A stretch of DNA of 64,000 nt from Candidatus Saccharimonadota bacterium (GTDB lineage: Bacteria; Patescibacteriota; Saccharimonadia; Saccharimonadales; Saccharimonadaceae), in assembly GCA_017455145.1 (NCBI GenBank), contig JAFTBP010000002.1, positions 1-64,000 of the forward strand, given 5' to 3'. Each line of letters opens with the position of its first letter. The stretch's first letter is position 1. The notes under the pieces are model-generated. The model was not told the DNA's origin and made no database searches. It saw nothing but the letters and a program-made list of their open reading frames with translations. The position numbers and the translations under genes were made by a program. Positions 26,533 through 35,324 of the stretch are shown here, in pieces.

Positions 26533-27873
26533 GTGCAACTAATCGTAATTCTCTTAATTATGGTGTCAGTATTGGCACTATTATCTGGTTTTGCTGTATT
26601 TTTGGGTTCTTCTAAAGGCTCACGCGCGCACGCCTTCTCTTTTCTAGTTACTACTATTGGCGTCTTTGGCTGGTCACTTTCTATGGGTATCTTCCTCACG
26701 CTCGGAGAAGATGCTACTACTTTTGCCCAAATTCCTATTTTTGGCATTTACCTCTTTACACTAGTGATGGACCTCTTTGTTCTGATTTATACTGGCTGGA
26801 AAGTAAAGTGGAGCATTATCCCTATTGTCATCTCTGCTCTCGCCTCACTTTTCTTGGGCGGAATCTTAATTTATAATCCTAATCTCTTATATGATAGCTT
26901 CACTCTTAGCGCAAGCGGAAACAGTGTTGCAGTTCGTCTTGACTGGTACTATATTTCCTATATTGCGCTTATGCTATTTGAAGGCATTAGCGTTATATCC
27001 TGTATTCTTTCTCGCATCAAACATACCACAAGCAGAAACATCAAAAGAGGCTGGACAGGGTTCCTCATTTGTCTTGGTATCGGCTGGGCCGCTGCTGGTA
27101 TTTTTGACCTTTATCTCCCGCTCTTCCGCTATGACTTAATCTGGATTGGACCACTCTTTATTGCTATTGATTTCGTCATTCACTACTACGCCATCTTAAA
27201 ATACCATCTACTAGATTTATCTTCTTCGTGGCTCAAAGTTTTGTCCCACATTATCGTAATGTCGCTTGCCGCCATTATCTACCTTACTCTCTTCTTCGTT
27301 ATCTTTATTGCGCTATTCAAAGTCCCAAGCCCATCTTCCGCAGTAATCATTCTTAACGTCGTGATGATTCTCATCGTCCTTTTGATGTTCCCAGCCTTAA
27401 ACGAACTCAGCAATTATTTCCGCTCACTTTCTTCTATGAAAGAAATTGACTTGGTTTACTTTATCAAAAAGATTAGACAAATGTCTAGGAATTACATTAA
27501 CTACCGCGAACTTGCCGACTTTCTATCCGACCATCTTCATTTTCAATACGTCGGACTTATCATTGACAAAAAACTCTACGGCTCCAAACAGACCAAACTA
27601 TCAAACGCCGAAATTACACACATCGCCAACTTCCGTACTCCAATGAAAGGAGTCTGGTTAGCCGTTGATGATGCCACTTCTGCAGAGCTCAAGAAAAACG
27701 GCATTGAGGCGATCGCCATTCTTCGCGACGGCACCGGCGACGTTGTAGGGAAAATTCTCTTAGGGCGCCCAATGGGCAACATTAGCTTTAGAAATCGTGA
27801 CGTTTCTGCAATAGAAACCGCACTAACATTAACCGCATCTGCAATCAGTTCAGAGAAAGGACCAAAAAATTAA
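26533..27873 (+). CDS. receptor-like membrane protein with C-terminal GAF-like domain, no kinase (paralogue)
   Basis: 446 aa with about eight or nine hydrophobic segments over 1-300 and a cytoplasmic GAF-like region (FQYVGLIIDKKLYG, VGKILLGRP). It shares its start (MQLI, GTG codon), promoter and C-terminal pattern with the protein at 18671-19744, but has a longer membrane part. No kinase, phosphatase or effector domain is attached. It overlaps the glucan phosphorylase gene by one base (TAATG), and a two-component pair follows, so it could sense a signal for that operon. Confidence 0.72.
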   Translation: MQLIVILLIMVSVLALLSGFAVFLGSSKGSRAHAFSFLVTTIGVFGWSLSMGIFLTLGEDATTFAQIPIFGIYLFTLVMDLFVLIYTGWKVKWSIIPIVISALASLFLGGILIYNPNLLYDSFTLSASGNSVAVRLDWYYISYIALMLFEGISVISCILSRIKHTTSRNIKRGWTGFLICLGIGWAAAGIFDLYLPLFRYDLIWIGPLFIAIDFVIHYYAILKYHLLDLSSSWLKVLSHIIVMSLAAIIYLTLFFVIFIALFKVPSPSSAVIILNVVMILIVLLMFPALNELSNYFRSLSSMKEIDLVYFIKKIRQMSRNYINYRELADFLSDHLHFQYVGLIIDKKLYGSKQTKLSNAEITHIANFRTPMKGVWLAVDDATSAELKKNGIEAIAILRDGTGDVVGKILLGRPMGNISFRNRDVSAIETALTLTASAISSEKGPKN

Positions 27874-29627
27874 TGAAAGATTTGGTGGGCAAACTTATGG
27901 CACATCCTCTAGATAATATTGAAGATGTTAAGGAATTTTATGAGGCAATTGATCGCCAGCATCTAACAAAGGCGCTCACTCCAGAACGTCCATATACCTA
28001 CTGGACTATTGAGCTCTATGACAAGAAAAACGGTATTAGAGGCGGTGGTGGCCTAGGCGTCCTTGCTGCCGATACTCGTCGCGTCGCCGAGCAAAGTAGC
28101 GTCCCATTTGTACTTATCACGCCATTCTATCCATCCGAACAGCACCAACACTACGAAAAAGTTGGCGACCATTTTAGAAATTTTACCAGCCACGAGCCAG
28201 TAGATTATACCAAATACGACTTTTGCTTTATTGACACCATTAATATTAAATGTAATAACACAATTATTAGTTTAGACGTTATAGAAAAGAAGCTAGGCAG
28301 TACACGTCTTCTCTGCGTTACGGAACCAGGTTTTGGCGAACTCTATTCCGGCGAATCCGGCGGAGACCATCGCTTATACCAAGAAGTTGCTTTAGGCTTT
28401 GGCGGTTACCAAGCCCTAAAGCTAGTCGGCCTTAAACCTTCCATTATGCAACTAAACGAAGTCGCAACTTTCTTTGCTGCACTTGCTCGTCTTGACGAAC
28501 TAGCAAGTAACGGCATGGATTTCTATGAGGCGGTTGTCTATACCAGAAAACATACTCTCTATACTAACCACACTCTCGTCCAAGCCGCCGAAGCCGAATT
28601 TAACTACGACCAATTTGAGCGCTACGTCTTTCCAAATCTCAAATCTATGGCCGTCAAAAAATGGCTTTCTGACAAATTTGAAAATGGCCGTATCCGTCTT
28701 TCTACTATCACTATAGAAATCGCCGAGCTTCGTTCCGGTGTATCAAAACTTCACGCTCGCGTCGCTAACTACCGCGACCTTGCCGGTAACAAAGTCAAGT
28801 TTAAAGCTATTACCAACGGCATAGACATTCCGACTTGGACCGCACCAGGTATCGTTAATTATTACACCAGTAAAAACATCCTGGACAAATTCTGTCTCCC
28901 AACCGCCGATTATAAAGAAAAAATTAGTACTATTACCGCCGAAGATATTCGCACCCAAAAACAAAAGGGACGCGACGAGCTCAATACCGTTCTTGCTCAT
29001 CGCCCAGACCAATACGGTAACTATATTAAAATCCCAGATGATGCACTAGTATTCCAATTCAAACGTCGTTTCGTTGACTATAAACGTCCTTGGCTCGCCT
29101 TTACTCGCCCAGAAACCCTGAAAGCAATCCTAGAAAAACACAATGCTTATTATATTCTCTGCGGACGCGTCCACGAAGGCGACACGGCTATGTCCGGACA
29201 GCTAGAACGTTTATTAAAGCTCGTTGACAGTGACCCAGTATTAAAAGAACGTGTCCACTATCTTCCAGATTACGACGAGGAACTTGGGCGCGCGCTTTCC
29301 ATTGGTTCCAACGTTTCCATTAACAACCCTATTGTTGGACTAGAAGCCTGTGGTACATCCTGGATGAAAGACATTATCAATCTAGGTCTCTTAGTTAGCA
29401 CCCACGACGGCGGAGTAGCCGACTGTCCAGCCGACAGTTATTTAAGCGTTTCTGGCGACACTCCCGAAGAAGAACTAGACAGCCTTTATGCTCGTATGGA
29501 AGAAGGCGCTTCTGCTTGGGAGAACGATTTTGACCTAGAATTCTTTATCAAAAAAGAACTAGAAAATTACCTGCCAGTCATATCTGGTACTAGAATGCTT
29601 AGAGACTACCTTGACTATCTGTTTTAA
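27873..29627 (+). CDS. glgP: alpha-glucan phosphorylase (GT35)
   Basis: Releases glucose-1-phosphate from alpha-1,4-glucan using phosphate and pyridoxal phosphate. The 584-aa protein is the short bacterial/archaeal form. GGGGLGVLAADT (about 53-64) is the N-terminal glycine loop, QLNEVATFFAAL the substrate strand, FKRRFVDYKRPWL (about 393-405) the phosphate site, and EACGTSWMKDIINLGLLVSTHDGG (in parts, about 490-513) the region of the PLP-linked lysine. It starts within the stop of the receptor-like gene. With GH57, GH97 and GT4 it makes a glucan turnover set; glycogen branching and ADP-glucose genes are not visible here. Confidence 0.88.
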   Translation: MKDLVGKLMAHPLDNIEDVKEFYEAIDRQHLTKALTPERPYTYWTIELYDKKNGIRGGGGLGVLAADTRRVAEQSSVPFVLITPFYPSEQHQHYEKVGDHFRNFTSHEPVDYTKYDFCFIDTINIKCNNTIISLDVIEKKLGSTRLLCVTEPGFGELYSGESGGDHRLYQEVALGFGGYQALKLVGLKPSIMQLNEVATFFAALARLDELASNGMDFYEAVVYTRKHTLYTNHTLVQAAEAEFNYDQFERYVFPNLKSMAVKKWLSDKFENGRIRLSTITIEIAELRSGVSKLHARVANYRDLAGNKVKFKAITNGIDIPTWTAPGIVNYYTSKNILDKFCLPTADYKEKISTITAEDIRTQKQKGRDELNTVLAHRPDQYGNYIKIPDDALVFQFKRRFVDYKRPWLAFTRPETLKAILEKHNAYYILCGRVHEGDTAMSGQLERLLKLVDSDPVLKERVHYLPDYDEELGRALSIGSNVSINNPIVGLEACGTSWMKDIINLGLLVSTHDGGVADCPADSYLSVSGDTPEEELDSLYARMEEGASAWENDFDLEFFIKKELENYLPVISGTRMLRDYLDYLF

Positions 29628-29685
29628 AGGATAAATGGTATAATATTTTAAGGAACTTTTAAGGTTTCTAAGGTATCCTATTGCT

Positions 29686-30354
29686 ATGAGAATATTATAT
29701 GTAGAAGACGAAAAATACCTAGCCGATGCCGTAATTCACGTTTTAGAAAAATCCGGCATCTCCGTTGACCACGCCGAGGACGGAGAGGAAGGGCTGAATC
29801 TCGCGCTTAAACCAATCTATGACGCCATAGTCCTAGATATTATGTTGCCAAAATTATCTGGTATTGATATTTTACGCGACGTAAGAGAACGGGGAATCAA
29901 AACACCGATTATTATGCTATCCGCTCTCTCTCAGGTAGAAGACAAAATCAAAGGTCTAAACTATGGCGCTGATGACTATCTTGCTAAACCATTTAAAACT
30001 GCCGAACTTGCCGCACGTCTTCGCGCTCTTGTGCGTCGCCCCGCTCTAAATGACGAGAAAATCATCTGCTATTCCGATCTATATTACAATCTAGAAGACC
30101 GCACACTAAACGAGCTTCCTCTTTCCGAAAAAGAAGCTGGCATTATAGAAGCTCTACTTAAAAATCCTGAACACGTCCTAAACAAAGAGTATCTACTTTC
30201 TCACGTCTGGGGTAGTGATGCTTCCGGAGAAGATAATTATGTAGAAGTTTATATTAGCTATCTACGCAAAAAACTTGAAAAACTAAAAAGTAAAGCTAAA
30301 ATTAAAACCATAAGAGGATTAGGTTACAAACTATGTTCAAAAAACTCAAGCTAA
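29686..30354 (+). CDS. OmpR-family response regulator
   Basis: 222 aa. Receiver domain with VEDE (5-8), phospho-acceptor Asp51 (VLDIM) and Lys101 (LAKPF), then a winged-helix DNA-binding domain ending NYVEVYISYLRKKLEK and KTIRGLGYKL. It overlaps the kinase gene by 22 nt (30333-30354), so both are translated from one mRNA. A TATAAT-like box just before 29650 may start this unit, separate from glgP. Targets are unknown. Confidence 0.95.
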   Translation: MRILYVEDEKYLADAVIHVLEKSGISVDHAEDGEEGLNLALKPIYDAIVLDIMLPKLSGIDILRDVRERGIKTPIIMLSALSQVEDKIKGLNYGADDYLAKPFKTAELAARLRALVRRPALNDEKIICYSDLYYNLEDRTLNELPLSEKEAGIIEALLKNPEHVLNKEYLLSHVWGSDASGEDNYVEVYISYLRKKLEKLKSKAKIKTIRGLGYKLCSKNSS

Positions 30355-31319
30355 AATTTATCTTAACCAATATAATTACTAGCGCTAGTATTATTTTAGT
30401 TACCTTTAGCAGTATTTATTTTGTCGCACTAAATACTAGTAACGGTCGCGATACTAGACCAGAATTTGAGCCAGGCCAGGCTTTCCCATCTTTCCAGCCC
30501 CAAGAACGCAACGAAATCGCCGAGCGTTTTAATGCCGAAATTGCTGAGCAAATGAAAGCAGAACGCCAAGCTTCATTAAATACGCTTCTTGTTTCTCTAA
30601 TTATCTCTGGCATCACCGTTGAAGCTATCGTCGCACTTCTTTCTATTTACTTGGCTGAAAAATCCATAGAGCCTGTTCGTGATGCTTATAACGCCCAAAA
30701 AGATTTCATCGCCAACGCTTCCCACGAAATTAAAACCCCACTCGCCGTCATCCAAGCCAACCTAGAAGCTTCCGACATCAAGAATAACAAATGGATTGAC
30801 AACGCCATGAAAAAAGCCGAAGACCTCGCCGAACTTAACAGCCAGCTCCTAGCCCTAGCTAGTAGTGAGTCTATCCCCGGAAGTAATAGCGCCAAAGAAT
30901 TTAATCTCAAAAAGTCCGTCACAAGCTGTATCTCCGCCTTTGACGCTAAAGCCGACGAACAAGGGAAAAGTATTACCTTTTCTTTCAATATCCCAGACAA
31001 CTACAAAATTAAGCTAAACCAAAAGGCCTTTGAGCAAATCTTAAACATCTACCTAGACAACGGCATTAAATATGCCAAATCTACCGTTGGTGTTAACATT
31101 AAAAAAGACAAAATCTCTGTTATTTCCGACGGCAAACCAATCGCAAAAAGCAAACTCCCACATCTGTTTGAACGCTTCTATCAAGCCGACAAAACCACCG
31201 AAGGCGTAGGACTAGGCCTTGCCATTGCCAAATCTCTTGCTGATAAAAACGGTTGGAAAGTCTCTGCCGAAGTAGAGCCAGAATTAAAAACCAATATCTT
31301 TATACTAGAATTTAAGTAG
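30333..31319 (+). CDS. sensor histidine kinase
   Basis: 328 aa. Two membrane helices (about 9-33 and 85-106) enclose a 50-residue acidic external loop; then HisKA with NASHEIKTPLAV (His131) and HATPase_c with LDNGIKYA (N box) and GVGLGLAIAK (G box). It pairs with the response regulator upstream. Its end overlaps tmk on the opposite strand by 15 nt. Confidence 0.95.
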   Translation: MFKKLKLKFILTNIITSASIILVTFSSIYFVALNTSNGRDTRPEFEPGQAFPSFQPQERNEIAERFNAEIAEQMKAERQASLNTLLVSLIISGITVEAIVALLSIYLAEKSIEPVRDAYNAQKDFIANASHEIKTPLAVIQANLEASDIKNNKWIDNAMKKAEDLAELNSQLLALASSESIPGSNSAKEFNLKKSVTSCISAFDAKADEQGKSITFSFNIPDNYKIKLNQKAFEQILNIYLDNGIKYAKSTVGVNIKKDKISVISDGKPIAKSKLPHLFERFYQADKTTEGVGLGLAIAKSLADKNGWKVSAEVEPELKTNIFILEFK

Positions 31320-31916
31320 CTTCTGAATCTCGGCCTGAATTTCTTCTATTGTACCCGACGCATCTACTACTGGGATATTAAATTCTTCTGCAATTTTTGG
31401 GTATGCATGATTAACCTTTTCTTGGAATTCGTCTGGTTTTACCTCAAATGTTTCCTTAGCCTTGCCACGATCCGACTGCCTAGCTAACCTTACTTCGTCC
31501 GAAGTCGTTAAAATTACGCCACAATCCGGCTCAACATATTGTTTTGGCAAAAGTTCGCGAGTCAAACGGATAATCTTGCTTCTAGAAATTCCTTCGCCAT
31601 ATCCCTGATATGCTAACGTGCTCCACCAGTTCCTCGCAGAAATCACTACGCCGTCCTCCCTTAATACCGGCTCCGCAATTTTCTTCCAAAGCTCCATCCT
31701 GGAGGCCGTAAAAAGCAACACATTCGTCATCGGCTCCAGTCCATAATCTTTACCTTTAATTAAGATTAAATCGTGTAATTCGTGTGCCTGTGGCAAATCC
31801 CCATCCGGCTCGTCCATTACTACTACTTTTTTACCATTACTCTCAAAATACTCTTGTAATAATCTAACCTGTGTAGATTTACCAGTTCCATCTTGCCCCT
31901 CAATTACAATATACAT
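31305..31916 (-). CDS. tmk: thymidylate kinase-like (dTMP kinase)
   Basis: 203 aa. Walker A EGQDGTGKST (7-16) and the RNWWSTLAYQGYG block near 95-107 (DR-like substrate region with Asn-Trp) fit dTMP kinases; the LID region holds SDRGKAKETFE. It phosphorylates dTMP to dTDP and follows tdk with a 1-nt overlap, so thymidine is salvaged in two steps from one operon. Confidence 0.85.
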   Translation of the reverse strand: MYIVIEGQDGTGKSTQVRLLQEYFESNGKKVVVMDEPDGDLPQAHELHDLILIKGKDYGLEPMTNVLLFTASRMELWKKIAEPVLREDGVVISARNWWSTLAYQGYGEGISRSKIIRLTRELLPKQYVEPDCGVILTTSDEVRLARQSDRGKAKETFEVKPDEFQEKVNHAYPKIAEEFNIPVVDASGTIEEIQAEIQKLLKF

Positions 31917-32506
31917 TATTCATTCTCCTCTAAATTCTTATAGAAACACGCTGGACAAAGCGCCCGATATTCTATCTTGCTCTTTCCATCATCTATTAAA
32001 ATATCTGGTCCATCTACCACCATCTTACCATTCAAGAATCTACAATTAAGTGTAGCCTTGTGTCCACATTCACAAATCGTTTTAATTTCTTCAATATCGT
32101 GCGCCACCTGAAGTAGCCTCGTCGCACCATCAAATCCACCGTCTTCCATCCGGAAATTTAAGCGTAAGCCATACGCCATTACCGGAATTTTTAGCTTAAT
32201 CGTAATTTTAAGTAGCTGGTCCACCTGCTCTTTAGTTAGAAATTGCGCTTCATCTACCAATACGCAATCTACGTCTTTGTATTTTTCTGATATTTTTTCA
32301 TACAAATCATCATCACGTTTAAAACAAAAATCCGTCTCCCTCTCCGGGCCAATCCGCGTCAATAGTTTGTCACCATTTTTTGTATCCGTCGCCGGTTTAA
32401 TTACGCATACTTTTTGTCCACGTTCTTCATAGTTAAATGCCACCTGAAGTAGTTGCATTGTCTTTCCACACCCCATCGCCCCATATCTAAAGTATAGTTT
32501 TGACAT
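31916..32506 (-). CDS. tdk: thymidine kinase
   Basis: 196-aa type II thymidine kinase: P-loop YGAMGCGKT (about 8-16), VDEAQFL (about 86-92) with the Asp-Glu pair, substrate lasso YGLRLNFR, and a zinc site in CECGHKA plus CPACF near the C-terminus. AGAGGT lies before ATG 32506. It shares a 48-nt region with the divergent ung gene. Confidence 0.94.
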   Translation of the reverse strand: MSKLYFRYGAMGCGKTMQLLQVAFNYEERGQKVCVIKPATDTKNGDKLLTRIGPERETDFCFKRDDDLYEKISEKYKDVDCVLVDEAQFLTKEQVDQLLKITIKLKIPVMAYGLRLNFRMEDGGFDGATRLLQVAHDIEEIKTICECGHKATLNCRFLNGKMVVDGPDILIDDGKSKIEYRALCPACFYKNLEENE

Positions 32507-32554
32507 ATTACCTCTCTAATTTGAGTATATTATAGCATAGTGTATAATATCGTT

Positions 32555-33202
32555 ATGCACGAAAGTTGGAAACCATTTCTAAATTCTGAATTTAATAAAC
32601 CATACTTTAAAGAACTGTCAAAATTTCTCCACTCCGAATATGAAAACAAGGTCATTTTCCCTAAAAAGACCCAAGTTTTTCGCGCTTTTACTACCGATTT
32701 AAACAACGTTACCGTTGTTATCCTCGGCCAAGATCCATACCACACGCCAGGTTCCGCTCATGGCCTGGCTTTTTCCGTTCCGGACACCCAGCCCATCCCG
32801 CCGTCATTAGTTAATATTTATAAAGAAATTGACAACGAATACGGCTCTCACGCCAACAAAACCGGAAATCTAAAAAGCTGGCAAAACCAAGGTGTCCTAC
32901 TCCTAAATAACGTTCTCACCGTCGAAGCCCACCGTGCCGGCTCCCATAGAGGGCATGGCTGGGAAACTTTTACCGAAGCCGTAATTAAATACCTAGATAA
33001 AACCCGCCCGCATTTAGTTTTTATGCTTTGGGGGCGCGACGCTAGGAACAAAGCCCCGCTGATTAACAGAGAGAAACACCTTGTCCTAGAATCTCCTCAC
33101 CCATCGCCACTCTCCGCCCATTCTGGCTTTTTTGGTAATGGCCATTTTAAATCCGCTAATGCTTTTCTCAAGCAAAACCATTTACCAGAAATAAAATGGT
33201 AG
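32555..33202 (+). CDS. ung: uracil-DNA glycosylase
   Basis: 215-aa family 1 enzyme: GQDPYHTPGSAHGLAF carries the water-activating Asp, and HPSPLSAHSGFFG the uracil-binding loop with His. It removes uracil from DNA. ATG 32555 is chosen over 32540 because TATAAT (32543-32548) lies 6 nt before it, which would put the transcription start on the A of the ATG. Confidence 0.95.
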   Translation: MHESWKPFLNSEFNKPYFKELSKFLHSEYENKVIFPKKTQVFRAFTTDLNNVTVVILGQDPYHTPGSAHGLAFSVPDTQPIPPSLVNIYKEIDNEYGSHANKTGNLKSWQNQGVLLLNNVLTVEAHRAGSHRGHGWETFTEAVIKYLDKTRPHLVFMLWGRDARNKAPLINREKHLVLESPHPSPLSAHSGFFGNGHFKSANAFLKQNHLPEIKW

Positions 33203-33263
33203 CGCCTATAATTATTTTGCCTATGCTTGCATTTTTATCTAGATAGATTTATATTGTCGCCAT

Positions 33264-34679
33264 ATGAGCGAGGTAAAAAATTTACAGCGTTGGTTCAAGA
33301 CAAATGTCAAAGATAAAGACGTGCCTTATGGCTTAGACAAAAATCAGGCGCGCATTGTTTTTGATAGCCACAAAAACACCCTCGTTACCGCTCGCGCCGG
33401 CTCCGGCAAAACCAGAACCATCGTCGCCAAAATCGTCTATCTATTAGCCCACGAGAATATCAAGCCAGAAGAAATTATCGTCTTTGCCTTCAACAAAAAA
33501 GCCTGTACAGAAATCAACGAACGCCTTACCAGTATTACCTACAAAGACCAACCTCTTTTTAGCAAACCCCCTTGTATTGCCACAACTTTTCACGCTTTTG
33601 CGTACCTTATTCTTGGTGGAACAAAAGCCCTAAAAAACCGCCTCATTGCCGAAGAAGAATCAGAATCCTGCTCTCAATTCATCACTCGCGCCGAGCAAAA
33701 ATTTTTCAAAGATTATAACGCTCTGCTTTCAAAAATCAAAAATCAAAAAAATCCCGAAACCAGAAAAATCCTACTTAAAGAATTCAAAAATTTAGAAAAA
33801 TATCATCAAAATTTAGCAACCAAAAATCAAATTAACTTCAACCAACTTATTGCTCTGGCTTCAGAAAAATTAACAAAATCCAATCATAAAACTCCCTACA
33901 AATATATTTTCGTAGATGAATATCAAGATTTTTCTTTACTTTTTCTAACTCTTACAAAAGCCCTCAGAAAAACTTGCAAACACGCTCATCTTCTTGCGGT
34001 GGGTGACGACTGGCAGGCCATTAATCGCTTTGCTGGCTCTGACGTAGAATATTTTAAAAATTTCAAAAAATATTTTCCCGAAGATTGTATAAACTTAAGA
34101 ATTCCCACTAATTATCGCTCTGGCAAAAGAATTGTAAAAAACGCCAATTATTTTATGTCGCGCTCCCTGAAAGATTTTGCCGGTTGTAAAGCCAAAAACA
34201 AAACAAAAAGTACAATTTTCTACCAAAAATCCGAAAATTATTTTGAAATTGTTCAAAAAATCGTAAATAACTGCCAAAACAAATCCATTAAGATCTTAAG
34301 TCGCAACAACGATTTACGTTTTCGCCATTTGTCACTAGAAAATTTCGTCAAAAAAATTGAGCCAGGGAACAATATGCTCTCATTTTCCACCATCCATCGT
34401 TCCAAAGGTCTAGAGGCTGACGTTGTAATTTTGTTAGAAATTGATGCCGAAAAATTCCCATCAAAAGACAAAACCGGTGGGCTCTACGAAATTTTTGGCG
34501 ACACAAGCGAAATTTTATTCGCTGATGAGGCTAGATTATTTTATGTCGCGCTCACTCGCGCCAAAGAGAAACTCTATATTTTGTCCAAAAATCCCAAATC
34601 TACTAAAGAAAAACAAAAATACAACTTCTTCTCGTACTTAAGCCCAGATTTTTTAACGCCCCTAGATCCACTTCTCTAA
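33264..34679 (+). CDS. small UvrD/Rep-like superfamily 1 helicase
   Basis: 471 aa, shorter than UvrD (about 700). Motif I ARAGSGKTR (about 43-51), Ia TTFHAFAYL, II VDEYQDFS, III VGDDWQAINRF, IV NYRSGKRI, V/VI with STIHRSKGLEADVV and YVALTRAKEKL. The 1B and 2B inserts are reduced. ATP-driven 3'-5' unwinding is expected; the pathway is not evident. TATATT (33250-33255) is 8 nt before the ATG. The tail overlaps the deaminase gene by 18 nt on the other strand. Confidence 0.9.
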   Translation: MSEVKNLQRWFKTNVKDKDVPYGLDKNQARIVFDSHKNTLVTARAGSGKTRTIVAKIVYLLAHENIKPEEIIVFAFNKKACTEINERLTSITYKDQPLFSKPPCIATTFHAFAYLILGGTKALKNRLIAEEESESCSQFITRAEQKFFKDYNALLSKIKNQKNPETRKILLKEFKNLEKYHQNLATKNQINFNQLIALASEKLTKSNHKTPYKYIFVDEYQDFSLLFLTLTKALRKTCKHAHLLAVGDDWQAINRFAGSDVEYFKNFKKYFPEDCINLRIPTNYRSGKRIVKNANYFMSRSLKDFAGCKAKNKTKSTIFYQKSENYFEIVQKIVNNCQNKSIKILSRNNDLRFRHLSLENFVKKIEPGNNMLSFSTIHRSKGLEADVVILLEIDAEKFPSKDKTGGLYEIFGDTSEILFADEARLFYVALTRAKEKLYILSKNPKSTKEKQKYNFFSYLSPDFLTPLDPLL

Positions 34680-35210
34680 ACGTTTTCTCTCTTCGGAGCC
34701 TTCTTCGTACGAATCCAAAATGTCTTGTGTATAAGTTTTTCCATTTGAAAGATTCAGCGTTTCTACATTCGGCATTGATGCAAGTAATCTAATAATCGCC
34801 TCGTCCGTATCTATGTTGGTCATACTCTTTGCCGAGCCGGATTTATGCGAATTAACCCTTAGTTCCTTATATACAAACCTAGTAATCCCCGCTTGCAAAC
34901 AATATTTGAGACAGTTTTCACAACTCGCCATTTTATTATAGAGCGTGCAACCAGACACATCTCTATGCGCGAACAAAAGCGCATTCATTTCCGAGTGAAT
35001 CGCAAAATAATATTTCATCGGGCGCTCCGTCAAAGTCATCTTGCTTTCGTCTGCACCCTGAAGCATTCCGTTGTACCCAAAAGAAACCGGACGATGTTTA
35101 CTATCTACTATAACACACCCATTTTTAGAGGAAGGGTCTTTACTTCGTTTTGCCACCTCGTCCGCAATATTCATAAAATATTCATCCCATCCCATCTGTT
35201 TGTCGCTCAT
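34662..35210 (-). CDS. dCMP deaminase (ComEB-like)
   Basis: 182 aa. Zinc-dependent deaminase with HSE (72-74) and SCENC (96-100; Cys97 and Cys100), matching HAE/PCxxC of the family. It makes dUMP from dCMP. ATG 35210 follows TGGAGGT at good spacing; the track to 35270 is a longer frame without SD. With tdk and tmk it fits pyrimidine deoxynucleotide supply. No thymidylate synthase is seen in the window. Confidence 0.9.
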   Translation of the reverse strand: MSDKQMGWDEYFMNIADEVAKRSKDPSSKNGCVIVDSKHRPVSFGYNGMLQGADESKMTLTERPMKYYFAIHSEMNALLFAHRDVSGCTLYNKMASCENCLKYCLQAGITRFVYKELRVNSHKSGSAKSMTNIDTDEAIIRLLASMPNVETLNLSNGKTYTQDILDSYEEGSEERKRLEKWI

Positions 35211-35324
35211 AAAACCTCCATTTGTTCCATTATACCAAATTTTTAAAAAGTATCGTGCTAGCGCTTGCATTTAAAATTTTGCTCACATATACTTGGACTC
35301 ACACTTTAACAAATAAGGAGATTT

